DNA of 64,000 bases from Dyella halodurans (GTDB taxonomy: Bacteria; Pseudomonadota; Gammaproteobacteria; Xanthomonadales; Rhodanobacteraceae), in contig NZ_JAPDPF010000001.1 of assembly GCF_026283925.1 (NCBI RefSeq), forward strand, positions 372,001-436,000. Reading direction: 5' to 3'. Shown one piece after another: positions 58,211-64,000 of this stretch. Below the pieces are notes generated by a model. The model was not told the DNA's origin. It was given only the letters and a program-made list of their open reading frames with translations, and did no database searches. Made by a program: the position numbers and the translations under genes. The stretch's first letter is position 1, and every line of letters starts with the position of its first letter.

Positions 58211-58774
58211 ATGACGAAATTTTCGACAGTGTGCGTATTAGGTGCAGCGCTGCTTATGGCGGGCTGCGTGTCGCAGCAGAAATATGATGAGTCGCAGCAA
58301 AAGAACGCTGAGCTCGAGGCGCAGTACCAGCAGCTCAACCAACAAATGGGTACCGAGATCAATTCGCGCGAAATGCATATCGAGCGGATGCAGAACGCGA
58401 TCAAGGTTTCGGTCAACAGCCAGTTGCTGTTCCCCTCGGGCGGTTGGGAAATGTCGGCTCAGGCCAAGACCAGCATTGCCAAGATAGCCCAGATCCTGGC
58501 ACCGCATCAGCGCAACAAGATTATGGTCAACGGTTACACGGACAGCACACCGATCGGTGCGGCACTGGCCGCCCAGGGCGTTCCGACCAATCTCGTCCTG
58601 TCGCAAAAACGGGCTGACAACGTCATGCAGTTCATGATCTCGCAAGGTGTCAGGCCCGACATGGTCTCGGCTCACGGCTTCGGCGAGGAAAATCCGGTGG
58701 CGTCCAACGATACGCCGGAAGGCAAGGCGCAGAATCGCCGCGTGGAACTCACCATCGCGACTCCGGGTGGCTGA
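58211..58774 (+). CDS. OmpA-family lipoprotein
   Basis: A 187-residue outer-membrane lipoprotein. The lipobox LMAGC places the lipidated Cys at residue 19. A short coiled coil (about 25-60, Gln/Glu-rich) leads to an OmpA C-terminal peptidoglycan-binding domain ('VNGYTDSTPIG', 'LSQKRADNVMQFMISQGVRPDMVSAHGFGEENPVASNDTPEGKAQNRRVEL'). It likely links the outer membrane to peptidoglycan. AGGGGAA is 6 bp before the ATG. Confidence 0.9.
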   Translation: MTKFSTVCVLGAALLMAGCVSQQKYDESQQKNAELEAQYQQLNQQMGTEINSREMHIERMQNAIKVSVNSQLLFPSGGWEMSAQAKTSIAKIAQILAPHQRNKIMVNGYTDSTPIGAALAAQGVPTNLVLSQKRADNVMQFMISQGVRPDMVSAHGFGEENPVASNDTPEGKAQNRRVELTIATPGG

Positions 58775-58846
58775 GCTGGCGAAACGCGGGGCAGGGTACA
58801 CTTTCGCAAGGACGGTACCCTGACCCCTAGGATTGGCTCCGACGAC

Positions 58847-58879
58847 ACGGCGCGACCTTAGGGTTCGCGCCGTTTTTTT
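58847..58879 (+). terminator. terminator after the OmpA-like gene
   Basis: ACGGCGCGA and TCGCGCCGT form a 9-bp stem with a 9-base loop, followed by seven T residues. It sits about 20 bases before the ribosome site of the next gene. Confidence 0.85.
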
Positions 58880-58901
58880 GTTTCTGTCGAAGGAGCCGTG
58901 C

Positions 58902-59351
58902 ATGACGTATTTGTGGATCAAGAGTTTCCACGTGGTGTTTGTCATCGCCTGGATGGCCACGGTGTTCTACCTGCCGCGCATCCTGGTGAATATCGCCGAG
59001 GCCGGCGACGAGCCTGCCGTGCGCGCGCGGCTGGTGTTGATGGGGCGTCGCCTGTACCGCTTCGGGCACAACATGTTCGGCTTGGCTTTCCTGTTTGGCC
59101 TGACCCTATGGCTGGGGTGGCGGGTGTTCCCGGGCGTGCTGCCCAACGTCACGGCATCGCTGCACTGGCTCGACGCCAAGCTGAGCCTGGTGGCGCTGCT
59201 GCTGGCCTATTTCATCTGGACCGGTCGCCTGCTCAAGCGCAGTGAGCGGGGCGGTGCGCTGCCGTCGTCCAGGACGCTGCGGGTCATGAACGAGCTGCCG
59301 GTTTTGCTGCTGCTGGGGGTGGTTTTCCTGGTGATCGCCAAGCCGTTTTGA
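58902..59351 (+). CDS. CopD/HemJ-like membrane protein
   Basis: A 149-residue protein with four membrane helices. 'WIKSFHVVFVIAWMATVFYLPRILV' with its conserved His and Arg resembles both the CopD family and HemJ-type protoporphyrinogen oxidases. The sequence alone does not decide between them. AAGGAG precedes the ATG. It lies downstream of a strong terminator, so it probably has its own promoter. Confidence 0.75.
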   Translation: MTYLWIKSFHVVFVIAWMATVFYLPRILVNIAEAGDEPAVRARLVLMGRRLYRFGHNMFGLAFLFGLTLWLGWRVFPGVLPNVTASLHWLDAKLSLVALLLAYFIWTGRLLKRSERGGALPSSRTLRVMNELPVLLLLGVVFLVIAKPF

Positions 59352-59371
59352 GGGCGTCGCCATCGGCCATG

Positions 59372-59480
59372 CCTCACCGTCATCCCAGCGAAGGCTGGGA
59401 TCCAGCGCCTTTATCGGGTATCCCAGGAATCTGGAGCTGAAAGTCACTGGATCCCAGCTTTCGCTGGGATGACGGTGAGG
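59372..59480. repeat. 109-bp inverted-repeat element
   Basis: Terminal inverted repeats of about 21 bases (CCTCACCGTCATCCCAGCGAA and complement) are followed by inner arms GCTGGGATCCAG and CTGGATCCCAGC. Bases such as CATCCCAGCGAA are typical of dispersed intergenic palindromic elements. It lies between two convergent genes. Confidence 0.75.
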
Positions 59481-59513
59481 GAATCGGAGGCGATGTGTGG
59501 GTGCGGGAGGTTT

Positions 59514-60527
59514 CTAGCTCTCCACCTGGTGATATTCCCGATACCACGCCACGAAACGCGCCACCCCTTCCTCGATCGAGGTGTTCGGGGCGTAATTCAC
59601 ATCGCGCCTCAGGGCAGAGACATCGGCCCAGGTATCGGGCACGTCGCCCGCTTGCATCGGCAGCAGGCGCTTTTCCACGCTGCGTCCGAGCTGCTGCTCC
59701 ATCAGCTCGATGAAGCGCAGCAACTGTACGGGTTGATCGTTGCCTATGTTGTAGACCCGGTAGGGTGCGCTGGAAGTCCCAGGGCTTGGCGCAAGCGCGT
59801 CGTACGCCGGGTCGAGCAGGGCGGGATGATCCAGCGTGCGGATCACCCCCTCGACGATGTCGTCGATATAGGTGAAATCGCGGCTGTGATGGCCGTAGTT
59901 GAAGACGTCGATCGGCTCGCCACGACTGATGCGATCGGCGAACAGCATGGGCGACATGTCCGGTCGTCCCCACGGGCCGTAGACCGTGAAAAAGCGCAGT
60001 CCGGTGGTGGGCAGGTCGTATAGATGGCTGTAGGTGTGCGCCATCAGTTCATTCGCTTTCTTGCTGGCGGCGTACAGGCTCACCGGGTGGTCGACCGGGT
60101 CCTCGACGGCGAACGGCAGCTTGCGATTGGCGCCATAGACCGAGCTGGACGATGCATACACCAGATGCTCGATCTTGCCGTGCCGACAGGCTTCCAGGAT
60201 GTTCACGAAACCCACCAGGTTGCTCTGCACGTAGGCTTGGGGGTTTTTCAGCGAATAGCGCACGCCGGCTTGGGCGGCGAGGTTCACCACGCGCTGGGGG
60301 CGGAAAGCGGTAAAAGCGTCGTTGACGGCATCCGCGTCGGCCAGGTCGGCGCGCCGATGGGTGTAATTCGGGTGCTCGGCGAAGCGCGCGAGGCGCGCCT
60401 CTTTCAGCGCGGGATCGTAGTAATCGTTGTGGTTGTCGATGCCGTAGACCTCGTTGCCGCGTGCCAGCAGGCGCTCGGTCAGGGCGGCGCCAATGAATCC
60501 GGCCGTGCCGGTGACAAGGATGCGCAT
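59514..60527 (-). CDS. NAD-dependent epimerase, UDP-glucuronate 4-epimerase-like
   Basis: A 337-residue extended SDR. The NAD-binding motif is GTAGFIG, and the active site shows 'ASSSSVYG' and 'YAASKKANE' (Tyr and Lys). 'TVYGPWGRPDMSPMLFADRISRGEPIDVFNYG' is diagnostic of the UDP-GlcA/UDP-GlcNAcA 4-epimerase group. It would supply UDP-galacturonate or a related sugar for surface glycans. It is not in a visible sugar operon; nothing links it directly to the cluster at 5.9-18 kb. Confidence 0.88.
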   Translation of the reverse strand: MRILVTGTAGFIGAALTERLLARGNEVYGIDNHNDYYDPALKEARLARFAEHPNYTHRRADLADADAVNDAFTAFRPQRVVNLAAQAGVRYSLKNPQAYVQSNLVGFVNILEACRHGKIEHLVYASSSSVYGANRKLPFAVEDPVDHPVSLYAASKKANELMAHTYSHLYDLPTTGLRFFTVYGPWGRPDMSPMLFADRISRGEPIDVFNYGHHSRDFTYIDDIVEGVIRTLDHPALLDPAYDALAPSPGTSSAPYRVYNIGNDQPVQLLRFIELMEQQLGRSVEKRLLPMQAGDVPDTWADVSALRRDVNYAPNTSIEEGVARFVAWYREYHQVES

Positions 60528-60690
60528 CGGAAAACCCTTGGGAATGATCGGCGCATTCTATCGCCGGGGCGGGCGCTTGCCTTGCGGCGCCCTGCTGAAT
60601 TGACAGCGCATAGTGGGCTAAACTAGCGTTCCGACGGAAACCCACGGAGACAAGGTGGCCCGCGCTCATCACGCCGGCCGAGTGTGCGAC

Positions 60691-60717
60691 ATGGCAACTA
60701 CGAACTTCCAACGCTGA
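60691..60717 (+). CDS. putative thrS leader peptide
   Basis: An 8-codon frame MATTNFQR with two adjacent Thr codons (ACT ACG) and a TGA stop. It lies 24 bases before a strong terminator and 220 bases before thrS. Adjacent codons for the amino acid handled by the downstream enzyme are the hallmark of ribosome-mediated attenuation. It has no clear ribosome site by eye (only weak GTGCGAC), which lowers confidence. Confidence 0.5.
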   Translation: MATTNFQR

Positions 60718-60720
60718 CCA

Positions 60721-60764
60721 CGCCACGCCTTGTACTCAGGAAGGGCGCGTGGCGCCCTTTTTTT
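60721..60764 (+). terminator. thrS attenuator: terminator with competing antiterminator
   Basis: Terminator stem: AAGGGCGC (60741-60748) with GCGCCCTT (60752-60759), loop GTG, then a T-run to 60764. Competing stem: CGCCACGC (60721-60728) with GCGTGGCG (60747-60754), 8 bp, which uses both arms of the terminator. A further pairing AGCGTT (60625-60630) with AACGCT (60710-60715) covers the end of the leader frame. Confidence 0.7.
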
Positions 60765-60779
60765 ATGGTTTGAATTTGT

Positions 60780-60899
60780 GCCCGCCATCCAGGCGGGCAA
60801 AGACAAACCGGCCATCCTTGGCCGGACGTGTGATGAGTTGCCTGCCGTCCAGGCAGGCAAAGAAAGACCGGCCATCCGTGGCCGGACACTTAACTAAAG
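60780..60899 (+). repeat. two tandem 60-bp hairpin repeats between attenuator and thrS
   Basis: Units 60780-60839 and 60840-60899. Each has hairpin A (GCCCGCC/GGCGGGC in unit 1, GCCTGCC/GGCAGGC in unit 2) and hairpin B (CCGGCCA/TGGCCGG in both). The C-to-T change in one arm of hairpin A is matched by G-to-A in the other arm, so the pairing is kept. Confidence 0.8.
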
Positions 60900-60936
60900 G
60901 CACGTTCCGTTTGGAGCGTGCGTATCAGGTACTGAC

Positions 60937-62838
60937 ATGATTGAGATCACGCTACCCGACGGCAGCAAACGCCCTTTTGACCATCCGGTGACGGTGCAGG
61001 ATGTCGCCGCCTCGATCGGTGCCGGCCTGGCCAAGGCCACGCTGGCCGGCAAGGTGGATGGCAAGCTGGTCGACGCCAGTTTCCCCATCGAGCACAACGC
61101 CAGCCTCGAGATCGTCACCGAGAAGAGCCCGGAAGCGCTGGAAATCCTGCGCCACTCCACCGCGCATCTGCTGGCGCAGGCCGTGCAGCGCCTGTATCCC
61201 GGCGCACAGGTCACCATCGGCCCGGTGATCGATAACGGTTTCTTCTACGACTTCGCCTATGAGCGCCCGTTTACGCCCGACGATCTGGTGAAGATCGAGG
61301 CGGAGATGGAAAAGATCGTCAAGGAAGGCCTGCCGGTGACGCGCAGCGTGAAGTCGCGCGACGACGCGGTGACGTTCTTCCGTGGCCTAGGCGAGGAGTA
61401 CAAGGCCGAGATCATCGAGAGCATTTCGGCGAACGAAGAGCTTTCGCTCTACACGCAAGGTGAATTCACCGACCTCTGCCGCGGCCCGCACGTGCCGAAC
61501 ACCGGCAAGCTGCGCGCGTTCAAGCTGATGAAGGTGGCCGGAGCCTATTGGCGCGGCGACTCCAACAACGCGATGCTGACGCGCATCTACGGTACGGCGT
61601 GGCTAAACGACAAGGACCTCAAGGCCCATCTGCATCAGCTGGAAGAGGCCGAGAAGCGCGACCATCGCAAGATCGGCAAGGTCCTCGACCTGTTCCACCA
61701 GCAGGAAGAGGGTCCGGGCATGGTGTTCTGGCACCCGAACGGCTGGGCCATCTGGCAGCAGGTGGAGCAGTACATGCGCCGCGTGTATCGCCAGAGCGGC
61801 TACCAGGAAGTGCGCTGCCCCCAGGTGCTGGACGTGTCGCTGTGGAAGAAGTCCGGCCACTGGGACAACTACCAGGAGAACATGTTCTTCACCGAGTCGG
61901 AGAAGCACACGTTCGCGCTGAAGCCGATGAATTGCCCTGGCCACGTGCAGATCTTCAATACCGACCTGCACAGCTACCGCGAGCTGCCGATCCGCTACGG
62001 CGAGTTCGGCGCCTGCCATCGCAACGAGCCCTCGGGTGCGCTGCACGGCATCATGCGCGTGCGTGCCTTCACCCAGGACGATGGCCATATCTTCTGCACG
62101 GAAGCGCAGATCGAGCCGGAAGTGACGGCGTTCCACCAGCAGGCCATGAAGGTCTACGGTGACTTCGGCTTCGAGGACATCGCGCTGAAGATCGCCTTGC
62201 GCCCGGACAAGCGCATCGGCAGCGACGACGTGTGGGATCGCGCCGAGAACGCCTTGCGTGCCGCGCTGGCCTCCGCGGGCGTGAGCTGGGAAGAGCTGCC
62301 GGGTGAGGGCGCCTTCTACGGTCCCAAGATCGAGTACCACATGAAGGACTCCATCGGCCGTGCCTGGCAGGTCGGCACCATGCAGGTGGACTTCATGATG
62401 CCCGAGCGCTTGGGCGCCGAATACGTCGACGAGAATTCACAACGCCGTCACCCGGTGATGCTGCATCGTGCCATCGTCGGCTCGATGGAGCGCTTTATCG
62501 GCATCCTGATCGAGCACTACGCCGGCCTGCTGCCAACCTGGTTGGCGCCGGTGCAGGCGGCGGTGTTCAGCATCACGGATGCCCAGGCCGACTATGTCCG
62601 CGAGGTAACGCAAACCCTTGTCGATAAAGGTTTCCGCGTACAGGCCGATTTGCGCAATGAGAAGGTCGGCTATAAAATCCGCGAACATACGATGCAGAAA
62701 GTCCCTTACCTACTGGTGGTCGGAGATCGCGAGAAGGACTCAGGGGCTGTTTCCGTGCGTACACGTTCGGGCGAGGATCTCGGCAGCATGCCGCTGGCAG
62801 CCTTCGTCGAACGCCTGGAAGCCGAGACCAGCCGCTAA
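60937..62838 (+). CDS. thrS: threonyl-tRNA synthetase
   Basis: A 633-residue class II synthetase. It has the N-terminal TGS domain ('[15 protein letters not shown]'), the editing domain ('[16 protein letters not shown]', '[11 protein letters not shown]'), the catalytic core with motifs '[35 protein letters not shown]', zinc-binding '[10 protein letters not shown]', and the C-terminal anticodon-binding domain. It starts the conserved thrS-infC-rpmI-rplT block. Upstream lie an apparent attenuator and hairpin repeats. Confidence 0.97.
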   Translation: MIEITLPDGSKRPFDHPVTVQDVAASIGAGLAKATLAGKVDGKLVDASFPIEHNASLEIVTEKSPEALEILRHSTAHLLAQAVQRLYPGAQVTIGPVIDNGFFYDFAYERPFTPDDLVKIEAEMEKIVKEGLPVTRSVKSRDDAVTFFRGLGEEYKAEIIESISANEELSLYTQGEFTDLCRGPHVPNTGKLRAFKLMKVAGAYWRGDSNNAMLTRIYGTAWLNDKDLKAHLHQLEEAEKRDHRKIGKVLDLFHQQEEGPGMVFWHPNGWAIWQQVEQYMRRVYRQSGYQEVRCPQVLDVSLWKKSGHWDNYQENMFFTESEKHTFALKPMNCPGHVQIFNTDLHSYRELPIRYGEFGACHRNEPSGALHGIMRVRAFTQDDGHIFCTEAQIEPEVTAFHQQAMKVYGDFGFEDIALKIALRPDKRIGSDDVWDRAENALRAALASAGVSWEELPGEGAFYGPKIEYHMKDSIGRAWQVGTMQVDFMMPERLGAEYVDENSQRRHPVMLHRAIVGSMERFIGILIEHYAGLLPTWLAPVQAAVFSITDAQADYVREVTQTLVDKGFRVQADLRNEKVGYKIREHTMQKVPYLLVVGDREKDSGAVSVRTRSGEDLGSMPLAAFVERLEAETSR

Positions 62839-62883
62839 GCGGTGGTCCGGCCTTTGATATGAACTCTTCTGGAGGATAGTGGT

Positions 62884-63411
62884 ATCGCTACCACCGACAC
62901 TAAGGGCAATCGCCGTAACCACGAAATCCGCGTTCCGCGCGTACGTGTGATCGGCGCCGATGCGGAACAGCTCGGCATTCTCACCCGCGATGAGGCACTG
63001 GCACTGGCCCAGGAAGCGGGGATGGATCTGGTCGAGATCCAGCCGAACGGCGATCCGCCGGTCTGCCGCATCATGGATTACGGCAAGTTCAAGTTCGAAG
63101 CCCAGAAGAAGGCCCAGGCGGCCAAGAAGAAGCAAAAGCAGGTTGAAATCAAGGAAGTGAAGTTCCGTCCGGTCACGGACGTGGGCGACTACCAGATCAA
63201 GCTGCGCAACATGCTTCGCTTCCTCGAGGAAGGCGACAAGGTCAAGGTCACCATCCGCTTCCGCGGTCGCGAAATGTCCCACCAGGACCTGGGCCAGAAC
63301 CTGGCCAAGAAGATCCAGGAAGACGTGGGCGAGAACGGCGTGGTGGAGTCCTTCCCGCGCCTGGAAGGCCGTCAGATGGTCATGATGATCGGGCCGAAGA
63401 AGAAGCAGTAA
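62884..63411 (+). CDS. infC: translation initiation factor IF-3, ATC start codon
   Basis: A 175-residue IF-3. The only start giving the full conserved N terminus ([18 protein letters not shown]) is an ATC at 62884, seven bases after a strong GGAGGA at 62871-62876. Rare start codons (AUU, AUC) are known for infC and allow IF-3 to limit its own synthesis by rejecting non-AUG starts. An in-frame GTG at 62947 would remove 21 conserved residues. The C-domain '[14 protein letters not shown]' is intact. A strong terminator follows. Confidence 0.92.
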   Translation: MATTDTKGNRRNHEIRVPRVRVIGADAEQLGILTRDEALALAQEAGMDLVEIQPNGDPPVCRIMDYGKFKFEAQKKAQAAKKKQKQVEIKEVKFRPVTDVGDYQIKLRNMLRFLEEGDKVKVTIRFRGREMSHQDLGQNLAKKIQEDVGENGVVESFPRLEGRQMVMMIGPKKKQ

Positions 63412-63416
63412 TCCAG

Positions 63417-63444
63417 AAAAGGCGGCCTGAGGGCCGCCTTTTTT
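63417..63444 (+). terminator. terminator after infC
   Basis: AAAAGGCGGCC with GGCCGCCTTTT, loop TGAG, then more T. It separates infC from rpmI-rplT. Confidence 0.9.
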
Positions 63445-63445
63445 C

Positions 63446-63590
63446 TTCCTCTCCCCTCCGGGGAGAGGACCGAGGTGAGGGGCGGATGCTCGCGAAAGCG
63501 TTGCTACTCAGTCTCTTGCCCTATCCAGCACCGAGGCCAGCCCGGCCCCTCACCCCAACCCTCTCCCCGGAGGGGAGAGGGAGCCAAAGA
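63446..63590. repeat. composite palindromic repeat, copy 2 (inverted relative to copy 1)
   Basis: Two CTCTCCCC/GGGGAGAG hairpins flank a spacer of about 100 bases. The left flank TCCTCTCCCC...GGACCGAGGTGA...GATGCTCGCG matches the reverse complement of the right end of 25466-25604; the right flank CCCCTCACCCCAACCCTC matches the other end. The spacer is less conserved. Confidence 0.7.
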
Positions 63591-63614
63591 CTGGCGTTAC
63601 CCTGACTTCCTCCG

Positions 63615-63620
63615 TATAAT
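63615..63620 (+). promoter_or_regulatory. -10 element of the rpmI-rplT promoter
   Basis: A perfect TATAAT with a weak -35 17 bases upstream (TGGCGT). It lies between the infC terminator and rpmI, so rpmI-rplT have their own promoter; the leader would be about 118 bases. Confidence 0.6.
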
Positions 63621-63623
63621 CGC

Positions 63624-63655
63624 CGGTTCGACCCATACGGACGGGTCGTGAACCG
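63624..63655 (+). promoter_or_regulatory. hairpin in the rpmI leader
   Basis: CGGTTC-GACCC ... GGGTC-GT-GAACCG forms an 11-bp interrupted stem with an 8-base loop, near the start of the rpmI leader. In E. coli the L20 protein represses rpmI-rplT by binding leader RNA; this hairpin is a candidate for a similar site, not shown here. Confidence 0.4.
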
Positions 63656-63744
63656 ATCGTGGCAGGACGGAAAGAGCAGCCTTCTGGGTTGCCGCCAGAT
63701 CAGTCAGAAACCGGGGTCTCAATCCCCCCTCAAGGAGCATTACG

Positions 63745-63942
63745 ATGCCCAAGATCAAGACCAACCGGGCGGCCGCGAAGCGTTTTCGCAAGACCGCATC
63801 GGGCAAGTTCAAGGCCGGTCACGCCTTCAAGTCGCACATCCTGACCAAGAAGTCGACCAAGCGTAAGCGCGGTCTGCGTGCGACCAACCACGTCAAGGCT
63901 TGCGACACCAAGGGTGTAGCACGCATGTTGCCGTACTTGTAA
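63745..63942 (+). CDS. rpmI: 50S ribosomal protein L35
   Basis: A 65-residue basic protein of normal length, starting [20 protein letters not shown] and ending MLPYL, the standard L35 sequence. AAGGAG precedes the ATG. rplT follows after 16 bp. Confidence 0.97.
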   Translation: MPKIKTNRAAAKRFRKTASGKFKAGHAFKSHILTKKSTKRKRGLRATNHVKACDTKGVARMLPYL

Positions 63943-63958
63943 GGCGAGGAGATAAACC

Positions 63959-64000
63959 ATGGCTCGTGTAAAGCGTGGCGTTACCGCCCGTCGTCGTCAC
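63959..64000 (+). CDS. rplT: 50S ribosomal protein L20 (5' end only)
   Basis: The first 14 codons, MARVKRGVTARRRH, match L20 exactly in kind. The gene is cut by the end of the window. GGCGAGGAG precedes the ATG. Confidence 0.93.
   Translation, partial: MARVKRGVTARRRH

Noticed and set aside
60698-60889. Short minus-strand frame with repeated 'GLSLPAW' segments upstream of thrS
   Set aside because: The repetition comes from the two 60-bp hairpin units, not from a protein; no start signal is present.
60780-60899. CRISPR array possibility for the tandem repeats
   Set aside because: Only two contiguous 60-bp units with no spacers and no cas genes; the units are hairpin pairs.

Overview
The window looks like a chromosomal segment of a gammaproteobacterium of the order Xanthomonadales, most likely family Rhodanobacteraceae (Dyella/Luteibacter/Rhodanobacter-like). 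The grounds are high GC, the block order pilB-pilC-pilD-coaE, the petABC-sspA-sspB and miaB-ybeZ-ybeY-corC runs, the thrS-infC-rpmI-rplT block, two large TonB-dependent receptors, and dispersed CTCTCCCC/GGGGAGAG repeats. Species assignment is inference; no 16S gene is present.

Layout. 1-5.7 kb: a MutT/ThiE-like fusion (+), then coaE, pilD, pilC and pilB on the minus strand. 5.9-12.3 kb: an A/T-richer glycan cluster. It runs from an ArnB-like aminotransferase through a DPMS-like GT2, a methyltransferase, a GT4, a second methyltransferase and a hexapeptide acyltransferase (all +), to a flippase-like membrane protein on the minus strand. 12.3-18.0 kb, minus strand: two paralogous GT-C/TPR membrane proteins directly downstream of two type IV major pilins, at least one with a good sigma-54 type promoter. 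The arrangement suggests a lipid-linked-sugar pilin glycosylation system set into the pil locus. 18.4-25.4 kb: S9 peptidase, corA, a polysaccharide deacetylase flanked by a decayed duplication of the corA/DUF4105 junction, DUF4105 and corC. 25.6-31.6 kb: ybeY, phoH, a GNAT protein, miaB, a lytic transglycosylase and a DegS-like protease. 31.9-46 kb is housekeeping: cytochrome bc1, sspAB, nadC, DUF1631, Trm112, purEK, sodB, grxD, an SDR, a MarC protein and an OlsF-like acyltransferase.

46-52.7 kb holds two TonB-dependent receptors, each preceded by a structured leader containing a short ORF. 52.8-60.5 kb: DUF2784, ppnN, tRNA-Asn, a FimT/GspH pseudopilin, uvrB, tRNA-Val, an OmpA-like lipoprotein, a CopD/HemJ-like membrane protein and a UDP-glucuronate-epimerase-like gene. 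60.5-64 kb: thrS with an apparent leader-peptide attenuator, infC starting at an ATC codon, rpmI, and the start of rplT, cut by the window end.

The strongest candidates for something new are the pilus-linked glycan locus, the thrS leader with mutually exclusive terminator and antiterminator stems, the decayed duplication around the deacetylase, and the structured leaders of the two receptors. All positions and motifs were read by eye; no database search or folding program was run.
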